DNA of 20,429 nt from a virus. The notes beneath the pieces are model-generated. The model saw only the letters and a list, made by a program, of their open reading frames with translations, was not told where the DNA came from and ran no database searches. This document shows positions 6,735-14,868 of this stretch, in pieces. A program made the translations under genes and the position numbers. The stretch's first letter is position 1. The number at the start of each line of letters is the position of its first letter. The DNA is taken from positions 1 to 20,429 of the IMG/VR virus record IMGVR_UViG_3300028925_005092; one strand, written 5' to 3'.

Positions 6735-9247
6735 TGGCTAGTAATTATTTAAGTCAGTTTGTTGATAGATATTCAGGGATGGAAGGTTACGGTATGGAAC
6801 CTACTGATATTGACCCAGTTTTAATGCAGGATAGTTTTCAACGTAGTCAAATAGAAAACTCCGCTAGGGAAATGCTTAGCCGTGGAGCGACCATGGAAGA
6901 TGTTGTGCAAGCTACTGGTCTTGATAGACAAAGCGTAGAAAATATCTTCATGAAAGATTCCGTGATGGGACAACAACCAAACGTTATGCCTAACCCAATT
7001 GACCCTTCGATAACTCAAGGTATTATGAGTAACTCTTCTAACGATGAAACTACTCAGATGATAATTGACGGTATGACTAGTGGTGAAGGTGAAGGTGCTG
7101 ATATAAAAGAATTTTTAGATGTAAGTTTAGGTGTTAATAAAGGTGAAGACGAAGACTTAACCGTAGGTGAAATGCTAGAAGCAGGAAGTCTCGCTGGTAG
7201 TAAAGGTAATCAAGGTTCATTCTCTTCTTATTTAGAGAGTTCTAGTATGTTAGAAGATATGACTGACCCAGAAAAAATGGAAGTTTATAAAAGAGCAGCA
7301 GCAAACATGGTCGGAGAACTAGATTACGAAAGTTTAATAGAACAACCCGACAAGGTGATGCCGTATCTAGCAGCAGGGCTTTCCCTTATTAACTCTGGAG
7401 AAAGAGGTGAGGACTGGGGTGCAGCTCTAGGTAAAGCATTTATATCTGGTAAAATGTCCAGTAAAAAAGAAGAGTCACGGTACAAAAAATCTAAAGCCAC
7501 TTTAGATATGCAGAGACAAGGAAATATTAATAGCCTAGTAACTAATATGGCTCTTACTGATGTTAAAGATAGAATGGCTATGAATACAGCTATCAGAAAA
7601 CAAGCGTACACAGATGAATCTACTATAAAAATGTATGATATAGCTGGTAGTAACGGCTTTGCTGATAAACAGACTAGACCTTTAACTGATACCCAGTATA
7701 AAGCAATTATTAAAACATTCCCGAACAGTGTAAGACCAACAGAAAAACAAGATTTAAAACCTTATACTGTTAATGCTGACTCAGGTAGCACAATGAATGT
7801 GTTCATGGACCAAGATCAATTAGCTTTTTATCAAAGTAACCCTAAGTATGCGGGGCAAATACGTGCTGGGCATGACAAACGTACAAACATGCAACTATAC
7901 TCAATAGATGAAGGTAACGATTCTAAAATAGAGAAGTGGTTAACTACGGATGAGTTTGATAACTTACCAGAAGGTCATATAGGTACTATATTACCTACTA
8001 GCGGTGTACCAACTTATGTGTTAAATAAACTTACAAATGCAACTGATTTTGTAAGTCCTATGGAGTTAGCACGTAACGGAGCTAAATACGAAAAAATCAG
8101 TAGCTTTAGCGGTAGTGTGACTAACACTGATGGTTCAGTTATTGAATTCGGTAACAGCCCTAACGGTAGTAAAGCTATAGAAAGACAAGGTATAAAACAG
8201 TTTGATAAAGTTAGAAATAAAATAAAAGGTATAGACAGAGCAATTGACAATTATTTTGTTTCAGCTGATAACTTAGACGGTGTTATTAATGATTACGTAA
8301 GTAGATTCCCAGACCAAGCAGATTTAGCATTTGATAACCTAGCGGGTAGAGCAACGGAATTAGCTGATAAGTTTGTTATTTCTGTTAAAGGTTTTGGTTC
8401 TCTGTTTCAAGCAGCACCCGATCAAGGAGGAAGCTCTTTTTATCAAGGTGATAATAAAGTAAGTTATGATAAATACAAAATTGATCTTATAACTTCTAAA
8501 GAATTTGAAACGTTTAGAAATAGCCCTATCGCTGGATTTTTAGAAGCTAACGGTGTGACAGGAGCTAGAAAAGACGCTGCATTATTTGATTTAGCTATGT
8601 TAGGTGCGGGTGCTTATTCAACTGAAAAAGGTTTAGACCTTAGAGCTATATCGGATTTTGAAACTAAACAATTTATGAGAATTCAAGGTGCTAACGCAAC
8701 TACTTTAAAACAATTCCAAGCTATTACTAATGACTTTAGAGGTAACTTAATTAATAGGAATATCCTAGAACTGGATAGAAGCACAGAAGATATTGATTTA
8801 ATGGATATAAAAAAAGCTGACAATACATTAGACATAGAGAAAGTACAAGCTCTAAAAGACACAAGAGATAAGTACATGAAAAAATTACTCGATCGTAAAG
8901 AAAAATTAAGTACTTCCATAAGTGACCCTAAACTACCAGGCGCAATAACCTTTGTCGCTGACGATAGTATAGACCCTGGAAATGAACAAGTTAAAAACTT
9001 GAATATTAATATATCTCCTGATTCTCAATTTGCCCTAAAATACGGTATAACCACACCTTTTACTACAGACACTAAAACTGAAATTGAAGGTACTTTCCGT
9101 GATATGGTTAATAAATACTCGAGTTTTGCTAATAATCTGGAAAAACAAGACGCTTACTTTACACAACTAGAAACAAATTTAACCGCTCAAGAGTTGATTA
9201 TATTCAAAGCACATTTACAACAAGCTAAAAAACTAGGACTGCAGTAA
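6734..9247 (+). CDS. Large alpha-helical virion protein, function unknown
   Basis: An 837-residue protein without a family I can name. It is soluble in character, acidic at the N-terminus and predicted helical over long stretches, with no membrane segment apparent. Residues about 42-72 (MLSRGATMEDVVQATGLDRQ and following) have the spacing of a small helix-turn-helix, though this may be chance helical packing. A beta-like patch at about 345-395 (MNVFMDQDQLAFYQSNP and after) resembles a short structural repeat motif. The C-terminal 100 residues are rich in Lys, Thr and Asn. Size and position between two ejection-type proteins suggest an internal core or ejection protein comparable in role, not sequence, to T7 gp15/gp16 or P22 gp16/gp20. 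It is coupled at both ends by TAATG overlaps. No peptidoglycan hydrolase signature is seen. Confidence 0.6.
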   Translation: MASNYLSQFVDRYSGMEGYGMEPTDIDPVLMQDSFQRSQIENSAREMLSRGATMEDVVQATGLDRQSVENIFMKDSVMGQQPNVMPNPIDPSITQGIMSNSSNDETTQMIIDGMTSGEGEGADIKEFLDVSLGVNKGEDEDLTVGEMLEAGSLAGSKGNQGSFSSYLESSSMLEDMTDPEKMEVYKRAAANMVGELDYESLIEQPDKVMPYLAAGLSLINSGERGEDWGAALGKAFISGKMSSKKEESRYKKSKATLDMQRQGNINSLVTNMALTDVKDRMAMNTAIRKQAYTDESTIKMYDIAGSNGFADKQTRPLTDTQYKAIIKTFPNSVRPTEKQDLKPYTVNADSGSTMNVFMDQDQLAFYQSNPKYAGQIRAGHDKRTNMQLYSIDEGNDSKIEKWLTTDEFDNLPEGHIGTILPTSGVPTYVLNKLTNATDFVSPMELARNGAKYEKISSFSGSVTNTDGSVIEFGNSPNGSKAIERQGIKQFDKVRNKIKGIDRAIDNYFVSADNLDGVINDYVSRFPDQADLAFDNLAGRATELADKFVISVKGFGSLFQAAPDQGGSSFYQGDNKVSYDKYKIDLITSKEFETFRNSPIAGFLEANGVTGARKDAALFDLAMLGAGAYSTEKGLDLRAISDFETKQFMRIQGANATTLKQFQAITNDFRGNLINRNILELDRSTEDIDLMDIKKADNTLDIEKVQALKDTRDKYMKKLLDRKEKLSTSISDPKLPGAITFVADDSIDPGNEQVKNLNINISPDSQFALKYGITTPFTTDTKTEIEGTFRDMVNKYSSFANNLEKQDAYFTQLETNLTAQELIIFKAHLQQAKKLGLQ

Positions 9248-11433
9248 TGGCACAAAACGATATAATAGATATTGATGAACTTATAGATGCTAATATTGAT
9301 TTAAGTCAACCTATACCGCCCATGGCTCAACAACCTGACCCAATGACTATAAAACCTGGAGTTTACGGTGAAGAAACTCCTGGACAGTTTGTACCTAGTG
9401 ATTTTAAAAATTATTTAGTAGACAAATTAAACATTAGCCCTAATATTATTGATAAAGTATTGGGGCAACCTTACGGGTTTAGAGACCGCTTTATAAATTT
9501 AAACCCTAAAGACGCTATAAGAGATTTATTTAGAGGCACACTTCCTGGTGACCAACCGTTAAAAGAAGGTCAGCAACCTTTCGGTTTAAATATGGATGAA
9601 CTATTTAACCCTACTGACCCCGCAACTAAAAGAGCGGAAGCTGCAGGAATAAACCCAAAAGAGGGTGCATCGTTTCAAGTACAAAAAGACGCCAGTTACT
9701 TACCCGCCGATAATTACGAGAGAGGAATAAAAGTTCTATTAAAAGAAGCTTACCCTAACGTACCTTTAGATGCTTTAGAATTAGCTACTGAACCACGTAC
9801 AGGTAGAGTAGTTTATAAGGATCCTGAATCAGGGGAAAAACAATTTGTACAACCTCCTGGTGTGGATTGGGCAGATGTTAGTGCGGTGATGGAACCTGTG
9901 ATGCTTGAGATAGCTGGTGGCGTCGCTGGTTTTGTAGCTGGTAATACAGCAGGTAGAGTTCAAGGTGGTTTAACGGGGGGTACAGCTGGTTTAGTTACAA
10001 CAGCACAATTAACCGATAGTGAATTTTTCCAAGGTGTTGGTGCTGCTACGGGGACGGTGCTTGGTGCTTTAAACCCTACTAGACCCGTAACGTTTACCCT
10101 AGCAGGTGAAGCTTTAAGTCACTACCTTTGGAGGTCAAGTAATTTAAGAGGTATGAAAGACCGTGGTATCTTAGATGAAACATACACACCTGATAAAATA
10201 GCACAAGTAGCCATGAAAGATGCTGGATTAGTTACTGCTTTTAGTGCTGGTGGCGGTGCTGCTTTCAATATGTTCGCTAGATTTTTGGGTCGTAACCCAG
10301 CTAGTGTTTTAGGTATAGATAGAGACAGTTTTATAAAAGCTTATGATGAAGTAGAAGGTATAAAAACTGGTGGTAGTAAAGCTGAACAAGAAGCGGTTGA
10401 AGATTTAACAACTCCTCAAGTTTTAGGTTTTTCTGAAGACGCAACTCCTATACGTAGACAGGCAATGCAAAAAGAGGTTGATGAGTCAGTTTCAACTAGG
10501 GCTGAAGTTGAACAAAGGATGATAGACCAACAAACTGGTTTTGACCTAGGGTATGAAAAAATATTTGACGAAGTAGGTATTGACCCTAATATTTTGATTG
10601 TGCCTGATGTCACTAAAATTAAACAAACGTTCGGTAGAGATATTGGCGGGTATTTTGACCCTGAAGACGTAAGTACTAAAGCTGGTAAAGGCGTAAACCC
10701 AACTGATAGAAAAGCCATGGCTAATAAAATAACCGAGCTTACTAGAGGAGCTGACCCCGAAGGCGTATTTGATGTCGTATGGAGAGAAGGTAAACTAACC
10801 AATACTCAAACGTTTTTAGATATGATGCCTAGTAGTAAGGTGAATGATTTTAAAACTTTAATTTATAGGGATTTTATCGATTCTACTAAAGCGGTGGACG
10901 GTAACTTTAATCCTAATGCTATACAAGTTTACTTGAATAAACATACAGACGGTCTTAAAGCCGTGTATGGGGAAGAGTTCGTTAATGGTTTAAGGAGCTA
11001 CAATAAACTTATTAAAGATATAAACATCATAGCTGGTAAAGAAGGCTTACCAGAAAACCAAGTGATTGAATTAGCTAATAGTTTAGCTAGAGCTTATTTA
11101 GGTATCTTTACTAGACCAGGAAGGGTGATTACTGCGGGTACTAAACTTACTTCCAAAAGCAGAAAAGCAACTTTTGAAAATATGATTCTTAACCCAGAAA
11201 TTTTATACAATAGAATCATGAGAGAAAAACTTTTAAGTGATCCTAAGTTTTACGATACAGCTAGGGCTATAGCTAGAGCTTACGATAAAAGTGGAGGTAC
11301 AGATCCAGAACAACCGCTCACTAATTTCCCTGTACAATCAAGAGTTATAGAAGAGTTAGACATAGAAGGGTTAGAAATGAACATGGGCGGTAACCCCTTA
11401 ATAGAATTACAATACGGTTACGGAGATAACTAA
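9247..11433 (+). CDS. Large virion protein with Gly-rich hydrophobic hairpin, probable ejection protein
   Basis: A 728-residue protein of unknown family. The first 210 residues are polar and Pro-containing. Residues about 218-282 form a Gly/Ala-rich hydrophobic region (MLEIAGGVAGFVAGNTAG, GGLTGGTAGLVTTAQ, VGAATGTVLGALNP), of the kind seen in proteins that insert into membranes after ejection. A second short hydrophobic patch follows near 326-345. The remainder is charged and helical, ending with a run of acidic residues and Gly (GLEMNMGGNPLIELQYGYGDN). I see no catalytic motif. Location in the late block and the hydrophobic hairpin favour an ejection or tail-channel role, which is inference. 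It is coupled by TAATG overlaps at both ends. Confidence 0.6.
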   Translation: MAQNDIIDIDELIDANIDLSQPIPPMAQQPDPMTIKPGVYGEETPGQFVPSDFKNYLVDKLNISPNIIDKVLGQPYGFRDRFINLNPKDAIRDLFRGTLPGDQPLKEGQQPFGLNMDELFNPTDPATKRAEAAGINPKEGASFQVQKDASYLPADNYERGIKVLLKEAYPNVPLDALELATEPRTGRVVYKDPESGEKQFVQPPGVDWADVSAVMEPVMLEIAGGVAGFVAGNTAGRVQGGLTGGTAGLVTTAQLTDSEFFQGVGAATGTVLGALNPTRPVTFTLAGEALSHYLWRSSNLRGMKDRGILDETYTPDKIAQVAMKDAGLVTAFSAGGGAAFNMFARFLGRNPASVLGIDRDSFIKAYDEVEGIKTGGSKAEQEAVEDLTTPQVLGFSEDATPIRRQAMQKEVDESVSTRAEVEQRMIDQQTGFDLGYEKIFDEVGIDPNILIVPDVTKIKQTFGRDIGGYFDPEDVSTKAGKGVNPTDRKAMANKITELTRGADPEGVFDVVWREGKLTNTQTFLDMMPSSKVNDFKTLIYRDFIDSTKAVDGNFNPNAIQVYLNKHTDGLKAVYGEEFVNGLRSYNKLIKDINIIAGKEGLPENQVIELANSLARAYLGIFTRPGRVITAGTKLTSKSRKATFENMILNPEILYNRIMREKLLSDPKFYDTARAIARAYDKSGGTDPEQPLTNFPVQSRVIEELDIEGLEMNMGGNPLIELQYGYGDN

Positions 11434-12779
11434 TGAGTATACTTAGTAAAATTAGAGAAGCGAAAAGACAACAAGTAAAGGCAGAAGAACGTATACCACC
11501 TGATCAAATGCCTATACGTTTACCACCGCCACCAAGAAAAGGACCTCCTCCTGGGGGCATAAGTATCGGTACTAAAATGGACCCCGATTTAATTATGCGT
11601 GATCAAACGAGTGGTCTTGGTGGGTATTTAAACCCTCAACAGTTAAGAGATTTCACTAATGCTCCTAAACCTGATAATAGTGCTGGTCAACAGAACATGG
11701 CAGATTTATTAAGACAGCAACAAACCTTCGGTAGTTTTTTAGCACCCCCTCCATCAGAAGATGACGGTGGTGGTGATGACGGTGGTGGTGATGACGGTGG
11801 TGGTGGTGGAGGTGATGACGGTGGCGGTGGTGGCGGTGGCGGTGGCGGTGGTGGCGGTGGTAGACCTCCAGGTAGACCTCCAGGTGACGGTGGTAGACCT
11901 CCTTTTGATGATATTGGTTTTCCTCCAATAGATTTTCCTCCAATAGATTTTCCACCACCTATAGTGCCAGGATTTCCGCCAGGTGGTAATCCAGGGGCAG
12001 GAATCCCAGGTTCAGGTATACCACCAATAGATTTTGAGCCAGGTTTAATTCCTCCAGGGTTTACTCTCCCACCACTTCCGCCAGGGTTTACTCCTCCAGG
12101 GTTCAGTGAGCCAGGAATAGGCGGATTACCGCCAGTTGATCCAGGTATGACACCTATGGTAATTGTTTATGGTCCAGACGGCACGCCATATTCTAGTCCA
12201 GCAGCAGCAATAGAAGCAGGAGTTATGGATTATTCTATGACGCCACCAGGTTCTTCATCCGTAGCCGGTTCACAATTTCCTCCTATGATGCCACCAGGAG
12301 ATGGGGGACAATTTCCTCCTATGATGCCACCTGTAGCCCCGCCAATGGATATAGCTCCACCTATGCCACCAATGGCACCTCCGATGGATAGACCAATTCA
12401 AAGACCAATGCCTGAACCGCCAATGGGTATAGCACCGCCACCTATGGATATAGCACGATTACCCACAAAAGGAAGACCAGATGGGTTTATGCCAGAACCG
12501 CCACGAGAAAGACCTAAACCTATGGAAATTACTCCTCCGGGAATCGGTGGTTTAGATTATGACGCTCTTACTAAACAGCTACAAAAACAGATGGAGATGC
12601 CTAAAGGTGTTGATGAAGATATAGTGATGCGAGACTTAATGAAAAATATGGTACCTACTGAAACGGGAACTAACGCTGGGGCTATATCATCTTTACCTGG
12701 AATGAATTTACCTGTACCTAGAAGGGCAACAGGTATGGAAACTTTAGTATCACCTAGAATGATGAGAAGAGAACGTTAA
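11433..12779 (+). CDS. Pro/Gly-rich low-complexity structural protein, last gene of the virion block
   Basis: A 448-residue protein of strikingly low complexity. A basic, Pro-rich N-terminus is followed by a Gly/Asp tract (about residues 110-143), then RPPGRPPGDGGRPP, duplicated PPIDF units, and a long Pro/Met-rich region (PPMMPP, PPMDIAPP, PPMGIAPPP) to about residue 375. The C-terminus (from about 376) is more ordinary and basic, with EDIVMRDLMKN and PRMMRRER. MRD also occurs near residue 52, so the two ends may share a short motif. No enzymatic motif is present. It may be a flexible linker or extended surface or tail protein. Its stop lies inside the 3' end of the opposing helicase gene. 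The frame is uninterrupted and the start overlaps the upstream stop, so it is a real gene. Confidence 0.6.
   Translation: MSILSKIREAKRQQVKAEERIPPDQMPIRLPPPPRKGPPPGGISIGTKMDPDLIMRDQTSGLGGYLNPQQLRDFTNAPKPDNSAGQQNMADLLRQQQTFGSFLAPPPSEDDGGGDDGGGDDGGGGGGDDGGGGGGGGGGGGGGRPPGRPPGDGGRPPFDDIGFPPIDFPPIDFPPPIVPGFPPGGNPGAGIPGSGIPPIDFEPGLIPPGFTLPPLPPGFTPPGFSEPGIGGLPPVDPGMTPMVIVYGPDGTPYSSPAAAIEAGVMDYSMTPPGSSSVAGSQFPPMMPPGDGGQFPPMMPPVAPPMDIAPPMPPMAPPMDRPIQRPMPEPPMGIAPPPMDIARLPTKGRPDGFMPEPPRERPKPMEITPPGIGGLDYDALTKQLQKQMEMPKGVDEDIVMRDLMKNMVPTETGTNAGAISSLPGMNLPVPRRATGMETLVSPRMMRRER
11760..11861 (+). repeat. GGT/GAC tandem repeat tract encoding Gly/Asp
   Basis: About 100 bases of GGT, GGC and GAT-GAC codons. 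The left part has three near-identical 15-base units (GATGACGGTGGTGGT) starting at 11760, 11775 and 11790; the right part is a nearly pure GGY run. Purine/pyrimidine composition differs sharply from the AT-rich surroundings. Such a tract is prone to slippage and is likely length-variable between relatives. Confidence 0.85.
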
Positions 12780-14221
12780 GTTAGCCAGTCTTTAAGGGTT
12801 TCTTCACCTAGTATTGTACTGGCTATAGATTGCTTTTTACGTAACGCTTTTACTATCTTTTCATCGACTGTTTTTTCACAGACGATATCAATATAGGTTA
12901 CTTTATTCATTTGACCTATACGGTGTGCACGGTCTTCTGATTGTAAACGTTTTTCAAGGTCGTAATTATTACTGTAATAGATAACTGTGCTGGCAGCAGT
13001 CAGAGTAATTCCGTAACCGCCTGTCTGGGTATTACCTACAAAAAATCTCATAGGGCTATCGGGGTCTTGGAATAAATTAATTACTTCTTCTCTACGTTCT
13101 TGAGGTACGTCACCGAAATAAGTTCCTACTGATTCTTCACCGTACATTTCTGTTAGTAACTTTTCTATTCTTTTTATGTCGTGGCGGTAGTTAGCCCAGA
13201 TAATTATCTTACCGTCTGTTTCCTCTAAAATAGAGGACAATTCAGAGACTCTATTATTAGTAAACTCGGTAATACTACCGTCATCCGTTCCTATGAATCC
13301 ACATGAAATTTGATGTAAACGTATGATCTGAGTCATGACATGATTTATAGTAACAAGCTTATTATTTTTCAATTGAGTGGCTGCAAAGTTTTGTAATTCT
13401 TTATACGCTTTGGTTTGCTCAGCTGTCATTTGTATTTCACGACGTATGTAAACTTTCTCTGGTAAATCTAAACAGTCTTTCTTTAATATTCTGTGGCTAA
13501 ACTTACCGAGTGCTTCATTTAACTCTTCTAAGTTTTTATAACCAGTCACCATTTTAAAAGTTCTACCTTGGCCAGTCATTTCTTTTAGGTCTGCATATCT
13601 AGCTCTGAATGCAAAGTAACTACTAAACCCTAGTAAAGCTGGATCTAGAAACATACACTGGCTATATAAATCTAATGGACTCTTAGTAATAGGTGAGCCT
13701 GTTAGTATCCTTCTGTAGTGGGCATACTTACCTAGCCTTACACAATTTACTGTACGCTTAGCGGAAGGGTTTTTTATAGTAGTACTTTCATCTATTATAA
13801 ACATAGTCTTATTAGACTGAATAAACTTATTGGCATACTGACAACCTTTCTTAGTACTAAAGGCTTCAATATTCATAACTAATATTTTTAGGTTATCGTC
13901 GTAAACAAATAACTTTTCTAAGTCTTTTAAAAACTTTTGAGTATGGCTACTAGTCCACTTAACAACGTCCCTCTCTACATGGTCAGGTATATGGGCGTCT
14001 AGTTCTTTATTGACCCACGTACTGTACACACCTTTAGGGGCTACTATTAATATATTATTAACTTTACCTTGACCGTACAGGTGAACGAAGTTGTCTATAG
14101 TAACTTTTGATTTACCACAGCCCATCTCCATAAATAGAGCGTACTCTTTTTTGTCGCATGATTCTACTAAAGCCTCCAACTGATGGTCGTAAGGTTTAGT
14201 CTTAAAAATAAAATTATCCAT
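12776..14221 (-). CDS. SNF2-family (SF2) DNA helicase/translocase
   Basis: A 481-residue ATPase with the full SF2/SNF2 motif series and the usual short phage length. It has a Q-motif-like YDHQLEAL (11-18), Walker A MGCGKSK (33-39), Ia LIVAPKGVYSTW (58-69), motif II DEST (144-147, a variant of DEAH common in phage SNF2 proteins), motif III LTGSPI (173-178), and C-terminal motifs V/VI GGYGITLTAAS and RLQSEDRAHRIGQ with the arginine fingers. Expected to translocate on or remodel dsDNA during replication or recombination; the exact job is not deducible. It is the only minus-strand gene here. It reads out of the 14.2-14.56 kb control region, with AGAGACGAG just before its ATG, and its 3' end overlaps the virion block by four bases. 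Confidence 0.92.
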   Translation of the reverse strand: MDNFIFKTKPYDHQLEALVESCDKKEYALFMEMGCGKSKVTIDNFVHLYGQGKVNNILIVAPKGVYSTWVNKELDAHIPDHVERDVVKWTSSHTQKFLKDLEKLFVYDDNLKILVMNIEAFSTKKGCQYANKFIQSNKTMFIIDESTTIKNPSAKRTVNCVRLGKYAHYRRILTGSPITKSPLDLYSQCMFLDPALLGFSSYFAFRARYADLKEMTGQGRTFKMVTGYKNLEELNEALGKFSHRILKKDCLDLPEKVYIRREIQMTAEQTKAYKELQNFAATQLKNNKLVTINHVMTQIIRLHQISCGFIGTDDGSITEFTNNRVSELSSILEETDGKIIIWANYRHDIKRIEKLLTEMYGEESVGTYFGDVPQERREEVINLFQDPDSPMRFFVGNTQTGGYGITLTAASTVIYYSNNYDLEKRLQSEDRAHRIGQMNKVTYIDIVCEKTVDEKIVKALRKKQSIASTILGEETLKDWLT

Positions 14222-14232
14222 ATCTCGTCTCT

Positions 14233-14246
14233 TATATAGCTATATA
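14233..14246. promoter_or_regulatory. 14-bp perfect palindrome TATATAGCTATATA
   Basis: Perfect dyad centred between 14239 and 14240, twelve bases upstream of the helicase ATG (minus strand) and next to its ribosome-binding leader. Could be an operator or a small hairpin in the helicase mRNA. AT-rich composition makes chance occurrence possible. Confidence 0.35.
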
Positions 14247-14291
14247 GTAAACTAGGTCAGTATAATTAAAAAGGATATTGTATGTTTTAGC

Positions 14292-14439
14292 GTAATAGGG
14301 TCGTAATAGGTTTAGCTAATAGCCACAGGACTCTCTACCTTACAATGTATTCTCTCTAACCTATTACCGATATTACCTAAAGTACTAACTATTTAAAGAT
14401 TAAACTTTATTAATTATAAAAACTATATATAGTAATAGG
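14292..14439. repeat. GTAATAGG iteron-like repeats (4 copies)
   Basis: Exact GTAATAGG copies lie at 14292-14299, 14303-14310 and 14432-14439 on the plus strand and 14360-14367 on the minus strand. The first two sit in CGTAATAGG units 11 bp apart, about one helical turn. A related GCTAATAGCC lies at 14315-14324. One further copy occurs inside the helicase gene (13686-13693), so the octamer is not confined to this region, but four in 150 bp is dense. Candidate binding sites for a regulator or initiator. Confidence 0.5.
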
Positions 14440-14490
14440 TAAGTAATTAAGTTTACTTTCACATTGTCATAAGTGTGATTCCTTAAAGGT

Positions 14491-14535
14491 ATAAAGTGGG
14501 GGCAATGGAACTACGCGTATCCCCCCCTTTATTTT
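14491..14535 (+). terminator. GC-rich hairpin plus T-run, terminator or attenuator before replication operon
   Basis: Arms 14491-14502 (ATAAAGTGGGGG) and 14521-14532 (CCCCCCCTTTAT) pair at 11 of 12 positions around an 18-base loop, followed by ATTTTTAG, a plus-strand intrinsic-terminator pattern. The reverse strand lacks a T-run after the stem. It has the same CCCCCTTTnATTTT end as the terminator at 16172-16200. It lies 22 bases before the ATG at 14557, so it could stop rightward late transcription that crosses the helicase gene, or act as an attenuator. Confidence 0.55.
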
Positions 14536-14546
14536 TAGTAAGATAA
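14505..14546 (+). CDS. Possible 13-codon leader peptide inside the hairpin
   Basis: An ATG in the hairpin loop opens a 13-codon frame (MELRVSPPLFLVR) that runs through the C-rich arm and T-run and stops ten bases before the next gene. A GGGGG run precedes it but is not a good ribosome-binding site. Translation of it would unwind the hairpin, so it could be an attenuation leader. It is equally likely to be a chance frame. Confidence 0.15.
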   Translation: MELRVSPPLFLVR

Positions 14547-14556
14547 AAGAGACAAG

Positions 14557-14868
14557 ATGAGTGTATATATAGTAGAGAAGCCGAGCGATAATAAAAACAT
14601 ATCCTCCGCTTTAGAATATGGTGACTTCGAATTTATATTAGACAGCCGTTCTAATATGATGTATAGTCCTGTACCCACAATAAGTAGAATACGTAAAAAA
14701 CTTCAAGACTTTAACGACAATGACTATCTATTATTAATAGGTGATCCAGTTGCGATTGGAGTTTGTATGCATTATGCTTTACTTTCTAATACAGGTAAAG
14801 TTAAATTGTTAAAGTGGGATAACCGCGACTATAAATATAACATTATAGAGGTAAATATAAATGTTTGA
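14557..14868 (+). CDS. Conserved small phage protein, unknown function
   Basis: A 103-residue protein, first gene of the replication operon. It starts SVYIVEKPSDNKNISSALEYGD, has a central ISRIRKKLQDFNDNDYLLLIGDPVAIGVCMHYALL (about 49-84), and ends with KLLKWDNRDYKYNIIEVNI. I recognise the YLLLIGDPVAIG pattern from uncharacterised proteins of marine phages but know no function. The beta-strand/Gly-Asp-Pro/helix layout could be a nucleotide- or phosphate-binding turn, but no Walker A is present. AGAGACAAG immediately precedes the ATG as a probable ribosome-binding site. The stop overlaps the next start by eight bases (ATGTTTGA), so the two are coupled. Confidence 0.7.
   Translation: MSVYIVEKPSDNKNISSALEYGDFEFILDSRSNMMYSPVPTISRIRKKLQDFNDNDYLLLIGDPVAIGVCMHYALLSNTGKVKLLKWDNRDYKYNIIEVNINV

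Larger units (their letters stand above)
14222..14556. promoter_or_regulatory. Divergent AT-rich control region between helicase and replication operon
   Basis: This 335-bp gap separates the leftward helicase from the rightward replication genes. No gene above about 15 codons and no tRNA is seen. It holds a 14-bp perfect palindrome (14233-14246), four GTAATAGG copies, two direct TATTACC repeats (14362-14368, 14371-14377), a very AT-rich core around 14390-14435, and a GC-rich hairpin at its right end. TATACT-like boxes facing left (about 14260-14265, minus strand) and TATAAA facing right (14490-14495) are possible -10 elements without good -35 partners. Both flanking genes carry a similar AAGAGAC(A/G)AG leader before their ATG. 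The layout fits a divergent promoter/operator, and possibly a replication origin. Confidence 0.65.

Noticed and set aside
6857-6950. Helix-turn-helix-like segment at the N-terminus of the 837-residue protein
   Set aside because: Spacing is suggestive, but the protein is a large virion-block product and the pattern is weak, so I do not call it a DNA-binding regulator.
10416-10802. Reverse-strand 128-codon open frame
   Set aside because: Shadow of the 728-residue virion gene; similar reverse frames at 2091-2477 and 5842-6156 also carry no recognisable domain.
11665-11958. His-rich reverse-strand open frame
   Set aside because: It is the antisense reading of GGT and CCT/CCA repeats in the Gly/Pro-rich gene, which creates CAC/CAT codons by composition.
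14459-14478. TCACA-N10-TGTGA dyad, reminiscent of a CRP site given the adenylate cyclase gene
   Set aside because: CRP sites have TGTGA-N6-TCACA. Here the half-sites are in the opposite order with a ten-base spacer, so a cAMP-CRP link is not supported.
14222-14556. tRNA or riboswitch in the intergenic region
   Set aside because: No cloverleaf with a GTTCRA-type T-loop and CCA end, and no recognised riboswitch core, could be found by eye.
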